A stretch of 5,148 nt of DNA from an uncultured Micavibrio sp. (GTDB lineage Bacteria; Pseudomonadota; Alphaproteobacteria; Micavibrionales; UBA1664). The position numbers and the translations under genes were made by a program. The stretch is taken from contig CAJXOI010000083.1 of the NCBI GenBank assembly GCA_913057885.1, positions 1 to 5,148 of the forward strand, written 5' to 3'. The notes beneath the pieces were generated by a model. The model ran no database searches. It worked only from the letters and a program-made list of their open reading frames with translations, and was not told the DNA's origin. Positions 1 to 5,148 of the stretch are shown one piece after another. The number at the start of each line of letters is the position of its first letter. Positions within the stretch are counted from its first letter, which is position 1.

Positions 1-1262
1 AGGTCTGGATGTCGGATAAGGCCAGATTCTCCTATGATGGGTTGATGCGTCGACGTCTTGACCGTCCATGGATTAAAAACGCAAAGACAAAAAAATTGGA
101 ACCCGCAACATGGGAAGCGGCTCTCTCAACCATTGCCAATAAAATGAAAGAAACACAGCCTTATGACATGGCGATTTTGGCAGGCGATTTGGTGGATATG
201 GAATCCGTTCAAGTAATGAAGAGTTTTATGGATAAGGTGGGTTGCGAAAACCGTGAATCCCGTACGGATGGTGCGCACATTGATGCAACCAATCCATCAT
301 CTTATCTGTTCAATGGCGGAATAGAGGCATTGGAAAACGCCGATGCAATCTTATTGATTGGTACAAATCCGCGCACAGAGGCAGCAATCATCAATGCCCG
401 AATTTTCAAGGCTGTGCGTGATAACAGGGCGAAAATCGGCCTGATCGGGGCGCCATGTGATTTGAATTACGATTACGATTATTTGGGTGACAAGCCCGAA
501 GATTTGAACAAATTGATAAAATCACGCTCTGGCTTTGCAAAGATTATGAAAGAAGCAAAGTACCCTGTTGTGATTATAGGTTCAGGCGCAGTACAACGCA
601 GTGATGGTCAGGCTATAACGCAATTGGCCATGAAAGCCGCAGAAAAATATAATGCAACATACAACTTTCTGCATTTGACCGCGGGAAGAGTAGGGGCATT
701 ATCATTGGGATTTGTGCATACAAAATCGCAGAAACCGTTAAATATTAAATCCAAACCGTTCGTTTATTTGTTAGGGACGGATAGCCCATATTACGATACC
801 CAAATCGATAAAAATGCATTTGTCGTTTATCAAGGGCATCATGGTGATATTGGTGCGCATCGTGCGGACGTTATTTTGCCTGGATGTGCCTATACTGAAA
901 AAGATGGTTTATATATGAACACCGAAGGACGATTGCAAATGGCCAGAAAGGCCGTAAGCGCCCCTGGCGAAGCCCAAGAAGACTGGAAAATCATTGCATT
1001 GTTGGCCAAAGAATGCGGCCATGACCTTAGCTACAAGTCCATTTTTGATGTACGCGATGCCATGGACGGATTGCCCGAAATAGGTGAACGTATTGAAGCT
1101 GAATTAACAATTCCAAAAACCGATGGAAAATTGGGTAAGGCTAAATTTGCATTGTCTTTGCCGAATTTCTATCAAACATGTCCAATCACGCGCGCATCTG
1201 AAACAATGGTGGAATGCGTCGCAGCGTTTATTAATTCCAAACAAAAGAGGTTAGCCGCTTAA
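1..1262 (+). CDS. nuoG: NADH-quinone oxidoreductase subunit G, C-terminal part (5' end outside window)
   Basis: This is the C-terminal 419 codons of NuoG, the large iron-sulfur subunit of the complex I peripheral arm. The first full codon is at base 3. The frame is open to the left edge, and the ATG at 9 is internal: the segment SDKARFSYDGL, which lies well inside alphaproteobacterial NuoG, follows it at once. The visible part is the molybdopterin-oxidoreductase-like domain, which in NuoG is structural and binds no molybdenum cofactor. Recognisable blocks are ADAILLIGTNPRTEA (about 338-382), HHGDIGAHRADVILPG (about 837-884), YTEKDGLYMNTEGRLQ (about 891-938) and the terminal FYQTCPITRAS (about 1168-1200). 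The N-terminal cluster-binding domains are upstream and unseen. The stop codon TAA shares its last base with the ATG of the next gene, so translation is probably coupled. Identification is firm; full length (about 690 residues in the family) is inferred. Confidence 0.97.
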   Translation, partial: VWMSDKARFSYDGLMRRRLDRPWIKNAKTKKLEPATWEAALSTIANKMKETQPYDMAILAGDLVDMESVQVMKSFMDKVGCENRESRTDGAHIDATNPSSYLFNGGIEALENADAILLIGTNPRTEAAIINARIFKAVRDNRAKIGLIGAPCDLNYDYDYLGDKPEDLNKLIKSRSGFAKIMKEAKYPVVIIGSGAVQRSDGQAITQLAMKAAEKYNATYNFLHLTAGRVGALSLGFVHTKSQKPLNIKSKPFVYLLGTDSPYYDTQIDKNAFVVYQGHHGDIGAHRADVILPGCAYTEKDGLYMNTEGRLQMARKAVSAPGEAQEDWKIIALLAKECGHDLSYKSIFDVRDAMDGLPEIGERIEAELTIPKTDGKLGKAKFALSLPNFYQTCPITRASETMVECVAAFINSKQKRLAA

Positions 1263-1666
1263 TGACTCAATCAACATTAGATCGCGTAAAGATTTTTCAC
1301 GAAACATACGGTCTGCCTGTTAAAGACACGCCTGATATTTCTGACGATAAAACAAATCGCTTGCGCGTAGCGTTGTTGGAAGAGGAAGTGGCGGAATTAA
1401 AAGTTGCGTTGGAACAAGGTGATATGGTTGAGGTTTTGGATGCGCTGACCGATATTCAATATGTGTTGGACGGGGCTTATTTGTCGTTTGGCATGAGCCA
1501 TTTAAAAGAGCCAGCCTTTGCCGAGGTTCAACGGTCGAATATGAGTAAGCTTGGCGAAGATGGCAAACCTATCCGCCGGGAATCTGATGGCAAAGTGATG
1601 AAAGGGCCAAATTATTCTGCCCCTGACATCGCTCAGTTTTTTGAGAATAAAAGTGAGGCGGCATAA
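1262..1666 (+). CDS. MazG/PRA-PH-like nucleoside triphosphate pyrophosphohydrolase family protein
   Basis: This 134-residue protein belongs to the all-alpha NTP pyrophosphohydrolase (MazG / phosphoribosyl-ATP pyrophosphohydrolase-like) superfamily. The Mg-binding signature is visible as EEEVAEL (residues 40-46, with E41/E42 and E45) followed by [12 protein letters not shown] (57-68, with E57, D60 and D64). The N-terminal [12 protein letters not shown] and the C-terminal block [14 protein letters not shown]...[10 protein letters not shown] (about 91-118) match small stand-alone family members known from bacteria and phages. Members cleave NTPs to NMP and pyrophosphate, often acting as housecleaning enzymes on non-canonical nucleotides; the substrate here is unknown. 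It is probably cytoplasmic, with no signal peptide or membrane segment. It is not a complex I subunit, yet it overlaps nuoG and nuoH by one base each, so it should be co-transcribed and coupled. AGAGG at 1246-1250 is a possible ribosome site 11 bases upstream. HisE is less likely because of the distinct C-terminal block and the context. Confidence 0.88.
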   Translation: MTQSTLDRVKIFHETYGLPVKDTPDISDDKTNRLRVALLEEEVAELKVALEQGDMVEVLDALTDIQYVLDGAYLSFGMSHLKEPAFAEVQRSNMSKLGEDGKPIRRESDGKVMKGPNYSAPDIAQFFENKSEAA

Positions 1667-1668
1667 TG
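1655..1668 (+). promoter_or_regulatory. nuoH ribosome binding site and TAATG overlap
   Basis: GAGG at 1655-1658 stands 7 bases before the nuoH ATG at 1666, a good Shine-Dalgarno spacing. The upstream gene's TAA (1664-1666) shares its last A with this ATG. The arrangement fixes the nuoH start and suggests termination-reinitiation coupling. The same TAATG overlap is used at 1260-1264 between nuoG and the pyrophosphohydrolase gene. Confidence 0.7.
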
Positions 1669-2670
1669 GATTTTTGGGCAGAATACGGATGGCCATTATT
1701 ATTGGTGTTTTTACAGGCATTGGCTTTGCTTATCCCGATCCTGATTTCCGTCGCCTATTTGATTTATGCTGAGCGGAAAGTCATGGGGCTGATGCAGCTG
1801 CGCCAAGGGCCGCAGACCGTTGGAATTTTTGGACTGCTTCAGCCAATTGCCGACGCGGTTAAATTATTTTCAAAAGAAATTATTATCCCATCACAAGCGC
1901 ATGCACCTGTTTTCATTTTTGCGCCGATGCTCACGCTCTTTCTATCCTTGGTGGCTTGGTCGGTTGTCCCGGTGAATGAGGGATGGGCAATTGCCGATAT
2001 TAATGTAGGGATTTTGTTCTTATTTGCTGTGTCTGCAATGGGCGTCTATGGCGTTTTGATGGCCGGATGGGCGTCTAATTCCAAATATGCATTTTTAGGC
2101 GGGATGCGATCCGCGGCTCAGATGGTGTCATACGAAGTTTCGATGGGATTAGTCATCGTGTGTGTTTTATTATGTGTTGGAACATTGAATTTGACTGAAA
2201 TTGTTATGGCCGAGCGAACATGGTGGATGAATGTTTTGTTATTCCCGATGTTTATTGTGTTCTTGGTGTCGATCTTGGCTGAAACCAACCGTGCGCCATT
2301 TGATTTGCCGGAGGGGGAATCAGAACTCTCGGGTGGGTTTATGGTGGAATATTCGGCGATGGCGTTTGCTTTGTTCTTCCTTGGCGAATACGCCAATATG
2401 ATTTTGATGTCCGCTATGGCGGTGATTCTATTTATGGGTGGTTGGTTACCTCCATTTGGAATTGAGGCGGGGATTATCCCAGGTGTTGTGTGGTTTGGCT
2501 TGAAAACCGCGATGATTCTGTTTTTCTTTATCTGGGTGCGCGCGTCTTTGCCGCGTTATCGCTATGACCAATTGATGCGGTTGGGGTGGAAAATATTCTT
2601 ACCCTTCACACTGATCTGGGTCGTTGTGATTTCAGGAACACTTTTATACTTGGACGCATTTCCGAAATAA
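1666..2670 (+). CDS. nuoH: NADH-quinone oxidoreductase subunit H
   Basis: NuoH (334 residues, normal for the family; homolog of mitochondrial ND1) is the membrane subunit that forms much of the quinone-binding chamber and joins the peripheral and membrane arms. Diagnostic motifs are present: [15 protein letters not shown] near residues 35-49, [13 protein letters not shown] near 59-71, [13 protein letters not shown] in the middle, [16 protein letters not shown] at 206-221 followed by [10 protein letters not shown], and [17 protein letters not shown] from 292. The acidic 206-221 loop faces the quinone cavity in known structures. Multiple hydrophobic segments fit the eight-helix topology, the first at about 10-33. 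The usual GPN after the ERK motif is GPQ here (residues 48-50). The start is set by the TAATG overlap and GAGG ribosome site. Downstream, the normally close nuoI is 535 bases away because another gene intervenes. Confidence 0.99.
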   Translation: MDFWAEYGWPLLLVFLQALALLIPILISVAYLIYAERKVMGLMQLRQGPQTVGIFGLLQPIADAVKLFSKEIIIPSQAHAPVFIFAPMLTLFLSLVAWSVVPVNEGWAIADINVGILFLFAVSAMGVYGVLMAGWASNSKYAFLGGMRSAAQMVSYEVSMGLVIVCVLLCVGTLNLTEIVMAERTWWMNVLLFPMFIVFLVSILAETNRAPFDLPEGESELSGGFMVEYSAMAFALFFLGEYANMILMSAMAVILFMGGWLPPFGIEAGIIPGVVWFGLKTAMILFFFIWVRASLPRYRYDQLMRLGWKIFLPFTLIWVVVISGTLLYLDAFPK

Positions 2671-2673
2671 GAG

Positions 2674-2700
2674 TTGCAATATATTAATTTGGCATATAAT
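2674..2700 (+). promoter_or_regulatory. possible sigma70-type promoter before the unknown gene
   Basis: A perfect TATAAT lies at 2695-2700, with TTGCAA (4 of 6 matches to TTGACA) at 2674-2679. The 15-base spacer is shorter than the ideal 17. It begins 3 bases after the nuoH stop codon. If used, transcription would start near 2706-2708, just ahead of the ATG at 2711, and would also read into nuoI. The DNA is AT-rich, so a chance TATAAT is quite possible. Confidence 0.35.
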
Positions 2701-2710
2701 TAAAAATCCT

Positions 2711-3163
2711 ATGAAGGATATGAAGAAAAAATATATTGTTTATAGATTTAAAGATTCAGGCGATGGATATGGCTGTATATGTGTCCCAATAACGGCCACG
2801 GTTCCTCAAATTCATATAGCGATTGCTAAATTTGAAAATAATGAATCTCTCTCAAAAAGAAAATGGTCAAATCCAATCAAAAAGCCACGATTTAACTTTA
2901 TTCAAATTTCTGAAAATGATTTGGATCAACTTATTTCTGATGATGTTCGTGGCCAAGAAGGAACAAAGCCCCAATATGCAATCTACATTGCAAAAAAAGT
3001 TTATGGTTTAACGTACGTGATTCCATCATTAATGGCTACAAACGGGCAATCTCGTCACGGCCATTTATCTTTGTCATCCATACAAAAAATTTTAAAGGAA
3101 CAGAGGGAAGCAGCAAAAGCAGCAAAAAAGCCAAGATTTTTTAAAAGGTTTGGCCTGAGTTAA
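2711..3163 (+). CDS. hypothetical protein, AT-rich, inserted between nuoH and nuoI
   Basis: I do not recognise this 150-residue protein. It has no signal peptide, membrane segment, cysteine cluster or nucleotide-binding motif that I can see. The N-terminal part has alternating hydrophobic stretches suggesting beta strands (KKYIVYRF, GYGCICVPIT, later AIYIAKKVYGLTYVIPSL). The last 25 residues are very basic, running from IQKILKEQREAAKAAKK into PRFFKRFGLS, and probably start as an amphipathic helix that could touch nucleic acid or membrane; that is inference. GC over 2701-3163 is about 34% by hand count, against about 50% over 3301-3600 in nuoI, which suggests acquisition. The start is uncertain: ATG at 2711 has no Shine-Dalgarno, and the in-frame ATG at 2720 has AAGGA only one base away. 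An uninterrupted 150-codon frame in such AT-rich DNA supports a real gene. It may be cargo rather than a complex I factor. Confidence 0.65.
   Translation: MKDMKKKYIVYRFKDSGDGYGCICVPITATVPQIHIAIAKFENNESLSKRKWSNPIKKPRFNFIQISENDLDQLISDDVRGQEGTKPQYAIYIAKKVYGLTYVIPSLMATNGQSRHGHLSLSSIQKILKEQREAAKAAKKPRFFKRFGLS
3110..3127 (+). repeat. tandem 9-base repeat within the unknown gene
   Basis: GCAGCAAAA occurs twice in tandem (3110-3118 and 3119-3127), followed by more A residues, and encodes the AAKAAK part of the basic C-terminal tail. It looks like a small in-frame duplication in low-complexity coding sequence, and the A-run is a plausible slippage site. Confidence 0.6.
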
Positions 3164-3170
3164 ATAACCT

Positions 3171-3194
3171 CTTCGCGTCTTTGCGTCTTCGTGT
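3171..3194 (+). repeat. three imperfect tandem octamers between the unknown gene and nuoI
   Basis: Three consecutive octamers, CTTCGCGT (3171-3178), CTTTGCGT (3179-3186) and CTTCGTGT (3187-3194), fill most of the 42 bases between the unknown gene and nuoI. They differ from each other at one or two positions. From memory, similar CTTTGCGT-type runs occur as dispersed intergenic repeats in various bacteria; I cannot verify that here. The pyrimidine-rich run takes the place where a Shine-Dalgarno for nuoI would be expected. Confidence 0.6.
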
Positions 3195-3205
3195 TAGTTT
3201 AAATC

Positions 3206-3691
3206 ATGCAATTGATTCAATACGCTAAATCATTTTTACTTTATGAAATCCTGTTTGGATTTGCGAAAACCTTTTCTTATATGTTTAAAGAGAAGGCGAC
3301 GTTGAATTACCCTTATGAAAAGGCACCGATCTCCCCGCGGTTCAGAGGAGAGCATGCTTTGCGCCGTTATCCCAATGGAGAGGAAAGATGCATTGCCTGT
3401 AAGTTATGCGAGGCTATATGCCCCGCGCTTGCCATTACGATTGAGGCGGAAGAACGGGAAGACGGATCCCGCCGTACAACAAAATACGATATCGACATGA
3501 CAAAATGCATTTATTGCGGTTTGTGTCAGGAAGCGTGCCCCGTGGATGCTATTGTTGAGGGGCCGAATTTTGAATTCGCGACCGAAACGCGCGAAGAATT
3601 ATTCTATGATAAAGATAAATTATTAGAAAATGGCGATAAATGGGAAGCGCAGATTGCCGCTAACTTGGCCTCCGATGCGCTCTACCGTTGA
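3206..3691 (+). CDS. nuoI: NADH-quinone oxidoreductase subunit I (2 x [4Fe-4S])
   Basis: NuoI (161 residues, usual length in alphaproteobacteria) is the ferredoxin-like peripheral-arm subunit (TYKY/NDUFS8 homolog). It carries clusters N6a and N6b and passes electrons towards N2 and quinone. Both binding motifs are intact: [12 protein letters not shown] with C62, C65, C68 and C72, and [12 protein letters not shown] with C101, C104, C107 and C111. The N-terminal 30 residues form the amphipathic, membrane-associated helix region, followed by [17 protein letters not shown]. The C-terminal [20 protein letters not shown] is typical. The ATG at 3206 gives the expected N-terminus, but the bases before it (GTTAGTTTAAATC) contain no clear Shine-Dalgarno. 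Spacing from nuoH is unusual because the unknown gene and a tandem repeat sit between them, so expression may depend on read-through from upstream or a promoter near 2674-2700. Confidence 0.99.
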   Translation: MQLIQYAKSFLLYEILFGFAKTFSYMFKEKATLNYPYEKAPISPRFRGEHALRRYPNGEERCIACKLCEAICPALAITIEAEEREDGSRRTTKYDIDMTKCIYCGLCQEACPVDAIVEGPNFEFATETREELFYDKDKLLENGDKWEAQIAANLASDALYR

Positions 3692-3697
3692 ATTAAA

Positions 3698-3716
3698 AAA
3701 TGTCGCATAAATGTCG
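3698..3716 (+). repeat. paired direct repeat AAATGTCG, 11-base period
   Basis: AAATGTCG occurs at 3698-3705 and again at 3709-3716, offset by 11 bases, which is about one helical turn. It lies in the noncoding gap just upstream of a promoter-like sequence, a layout that would suit a regulator binding one face of the DNA. No regulator can be named, and chance is a real alternative. Confidence 0.35.
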
Positions 3717-3724
3717 TCGTTACC

Positions 3725-3753
3725 TTGCCACAATTGTGCAAACCCATTACAAA
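3725..3753 (+). promoter_or_regulatory. possible promoter overlapped by a palindrome, upstream of nuoJ
   Basis: TTGCCA (3725-3730, 5 of 6 matches to the -35 consensus) is followed after 17 bases by TACAAA (3748-3753, 4 of 6 matches to the -10 consensus). The -35 overlaps a 10-base perfect palindrome, CACAATTGTG (3729-3738), extended by TTG on the left and CAA on the right with one unpaired C. A palindrome over a -35 is a classic operator position. If real, it would give nuoJ-nuoK-nuoL a second, internal promoter. No experiment or comparison backs this. Confidence 0.33.
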
Positions 3754-3780
3754 TAAAGACGTTATAACAGAATCAGAAAT

Positions 3781-4404
3781 GTGGGATTTTATCTAGTGGT
3801 TGCATCAGCCGTATTTTATATTTTTGCGTGTGTATTGATATTTGGGGCGTTGTTGGTGATTACGGCGCGTAACCCTGTCCATTCCGTTTTATTTCTTATT
3901 TTGTGTTTCTTTAATGCCGCGGGTTTATTTGTTTTATTAGGGGCAGAATTTGTTGGGATGATTTTGGCGATTGTCTATGTTGGTGCGGTCGCTGTTTTAT
4001 TTTTGTTTGTTGTGATGATGCTGGACGTCGATTTTGTGGGGCTGAGGAAAGGCGCAATGCAATATGTGCCCGTTGGCCTGTTGGTCGGAACAGTATTGCT
4101 AATCCAAATGGGAATGGTGTATTTTTCTTGGTCAACATCCGAAGGTGCACCAATGATGTTGTCTGCCCCTGTGACAGGCGAAGAAAAATCGAATACGCAT
4201 GCTTTGGGCGAAATTCTTTACACAGATTATATCCTCCCGTTTCAGGTGTCTGGTCTTATATTATTGGTGGCCATGATTGGGGCAATTACGTTGACATTGC
4301 GTCACCGCCCCAATGTTCGAAAGCAAAATATTTCCAAACAAATTGCAACGAGCCCTGATGACGCTGTTGAATTGGTGAAGGTAAAATCGGGGGCTGGGGT
4401 TTAG
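3781..4404 (+). CDS. nuoJ: NADH-quinone oxidoreductase subunit J
   Basis: NuoJ (207 residues, ND6 homolog) is a membrane subunit of complex I whose third helix takes part in coupling quinone reduction to proton pumping. Five membrane helices are visible, near residues 5-27, 33-53, 57-80, 95-115 and 155-175. The hallmark block TARNPVHSVLFLIL is at 28-41, and EFVGMILAIVYVGAVAVLFL starts at 56, with the conserved tyrosine and glycine of the pi-bulge helix at 66 and 68. The C-terminal tail is hydrophilic. The start is GTG: the frame has a TAA at 3754-3756 and no ATG between. A second GTG at 3796, with GGGA 9 bases upstream, is an alternative start. An ATG at 3779 overlaps the GTG in another frame and stops after five codons. 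nuoK follows after 3 bases. Confidence 0.97.
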   Translation: MGFYLVVASAVFYIFACVLIFGALLVITARNPVHSVLFLILCFFNAAGLFVLLGAEFVGMILAIVYVGAVAVLFLFVVMMLDVDFVGLRKGAMQYVPVGLLVGTVLLIQMGMVYFSWSTSEGAPMMLSAPVTGEEKSNTHALGEILYTDYILPFQVSGLILLVAMIGAITLTLRHRPNVRKQNISKQIATSPDDAVELVKVKSGAGV

Positions 4405-4407
4405 GCG

Positions 4408-4716
4408 ATGGAAATTACGCTTTTTCATTACTTAACGTTGGCAGCAATCTTGTTTGTTATTGGCGTGTTTGGAATTTTCCTTAACCGCCGTAACATCATT
4501 GTTATTTTAATGTCGATTGAATTGATGCTGTTGGCTGTCAATATCAATTTTATTGCCTTTGCGGCGCATTTGGGCGACTTGCATGGGCAGGTATTTGCAA
4601 TGTTTATCCTCACCGTTGCCGCGGCCGAAGCGGCGATTGGTCTTGCCATTTTGGTTACATTCTTCCGAAACAAAGGCCAAATTTTGGTTGATGATTTATC
4701 GGAGTTGAAAGGTTAG
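4408..4716 (+). CDS. nuoK: NADH-quinone oxidoreductase subunit K
   Basis: NuoK (102 residues, normal length; ND4L homolog) is a three-helix membrane subunit in the proton path of complex I. Helices run at about 6-25, 30-52 and 60-86. Both conserved membrane glutamates are present: E38 in the segment [13 protein letters not shown], and E74 in [12 protein letters not shown], matching E36 and E72 of the E. coli protein, which are needed for coupled activity. The start ATG lies 3 bases after the nuoJ stop. The only ribosome-site candidate is GGGG at 4396-4399, 8 bases upstream, so translation may rely on coupling to nuoJ. The gene is ordinary in composition and position. Confidence 0.98.
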   Translation: MEITLFHYLTLAAILFVIGVFGIFLNRRNIIVILMSIELMLLAVNINFIAFAAHLGDLHGQVFAMFILTVAAAEAAIGLAILVTFFRNKGQILVDDLSELKG

Positions 4717-4722
4717 GCGATG
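4707..4722 (+). promoter_or_regulatory. nuoL ribosome binding site and short nuoK-nuoL junction
   Basis: GAAAGG at 4707-4712 lies 7 bases before the nuoL ATG at 4720 and supports that start. The junction decamer TTAGGCGATG (4713-4722), holding the nuoK stop and nuoL start, is identical to the one between nuoJ and nuoK at 4401-4410. Confidence 0.6.
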
Positions 4723-5148
4723 TTGATACCACTTGAAACCATTGCTGTTTTCCTCCCACTCGTCACGTTTGTGGTTGTGTTTTTGATGAGTAAAACACTG
4801 GGTGACCGTTTATCACAATTCGTTACGTGCCTTGGACTTATTATTTCCGCCGGAATTTCCGTATGGTTATTCCAAGATGTGATTTTGGACGGTAACGCGC
4901 GCACAGTCTCATTGATGTCGTGGATTTCATCCGGTGACTTCATAGTTGATTGGGCGATACGCCTGGACACGCTCTCTGTTGTGATGATGTGTGTGATTAC
5001 CATCGTATCGGCCTGTGTGCATGTCTATTCCGTCGGGTATATGAGCCATGATCCGGCCAAAGGCCGCTTTATGAGCTATCTCTCGCTCTTTACCTTTGCG
5101 ATGCTGATGCTTGTGACCTCTAACAACCTTTTGCCGCTGTTCTTTGGC
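4720..5148 (+). CDS. nuoL: NADH-quinone oxidoreductase subunit L, N-terminal part (3' end outside window)
   Basis: The first 143 codons of nuoL run open to the window edge. NuoL (ND5 homolog, normally over 600 residues) is the distal antiporter-like proton-pumping subunit of complex I. The start is the ATG 3 bases after the nuoK stop with GAAAGG in front. The translation begins MLIPLETIAVFLPLVTF, and hydrophobic helices follow at about 5-23 and 32-50. Next come WAIRLDTLSVVMMCVIT, then HVYSVGYMSHDPAKGRFMSY and a further helix ending SNNLLPLFFG. The conserved sequence at this point in the family continues with W-E, where the glutamate (E144 in E. coli) is a key pumping residue, so the window ends just before it. 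Nothing is unusual in the visible part. NuoM and MrpA are related, but the position after nuoK and this N-terminus fit NuoL. Confidence 0.97.
   Translation, partial: MLIPLETIAVFLPLVTFVVVFLMSKTLGDRLSQFVTCLGLIISAGISVWLFQDVILDGNARTVSLMSWISSGDFIVDWAIRLDTLSVVMMCVITIVSACVHVYSVGYMSHDPAKGRFMSYLSLFTFAMLMLVTSNNLLPLFFG

Noticed and set aside
9..11. ATG at 9 as the start of the first gene.
   Set aside because: The frame is open to the window edge and the protein begins inside the NuoG molybdopterin-like domain, so this methionine is internal.
2118..2396. Minus-strand open frame opposite nuoH.
   Set aside because: It lies fully within the well-conserved nuoH gene, has no recognisable motif, and reflects nuoH codon use.
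2823..3011. 62-codon + strand frame inside the unknown gene.
   Set aside because: It is nested in another frame of the longer gene and has no ribosome site or recognisable product.
3146..3170. Possible terminator after the unknown gene (AGGTT and AACCT arms).
   Set aside because: The stem is only 5 bp with a 15-base loop and has no T-tract after it, so it does not look like an intrinsic terminator.
2675..3212. TGCAAT at 2675-2680 and 3207-3212 as a target-site duplication flanking the insert.
   Set aside because: A 6-base match between two AT-rich flanks is likely by chance, the right copy lies inside the nuoI start, and no terminal inverted repeats were found.
4713..5003. Minus-strand open frame opposite the start of nuoL.
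   Set aside because: The + strand reads as a clear NuoL N-terminus with correct spacing and ribosome site, so the reverse frame is a shadow.

Overview
The window is part of a proton-pumping NADH:quinone oxidoreductase (respiratory complex I, nuo) operon, all on the + strand. The core gene order is nuoG (3' part) - nuoH - nuoI - nuoJ - nuoK - nuoL (5' part). The proteins look alphaproteobacterial. NuoI is a short 161-residue form that begins directly with the membrane-associated helix and carries the NYPYEK...[20 protein letters not shown] region typical of that class. NuoG has the SDKARFSYDGL-type segment, and NuoH, NuoJ and NuoK match in length and motifs. Base composition is moderate (a hand count over 3301-3600 gives about 50% GC). 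I cannot name the genus.

Layout: 1-1262 is the C-terminal part of nuoG. 1262-1666 is a MazG/PRA-PH-type nucleotide pyrophosphohydrolase gene, joined to nuoG and to nuoH by one-base TAATG stop/start overlaps. 1666-2670 is nuoH. 2671-3205 is a 535-base insert between nuoH and nuoI, holding an AT-rich gene of unknown function (2711-3163, about 34% GC) with a promoter-like sequence in front and a short imperfect octamer repeat behind. 3206-3691 is nuoI. 3692-3780 is a gap with direct repeats, a palindrome and a second promoter-like sequence. 3781-4404 is nuoJ with a GTG start, 4408-4716 is nuoK, and 4720 to the end is the first 143 codons of nuoL.

How it works together: NuoG and NuoI belong to the peripheral arm, which passes electrons from NADH through iron-sulfur clusters to quinone. 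NuoH forms much of the quinone site and joins the arm to the membrane. NuoJ, NuoK and NuoL are membrane subunits that couple quinone reduction to proton movement. The two non-nuo genes are the accessory content. The pyrophosphohydrolase is tightly built into the operon and may clean up nucleotides. The unknown gene looks like a later, AT-rich arrival. Unidentified reading frames inside alphaproteobacterial complex I operons have a precedent in Paracoccus denitrificans and Rhodobacter capsulatus. I see no mobile-element gene, CRISPR array, tRNA or rRNA.
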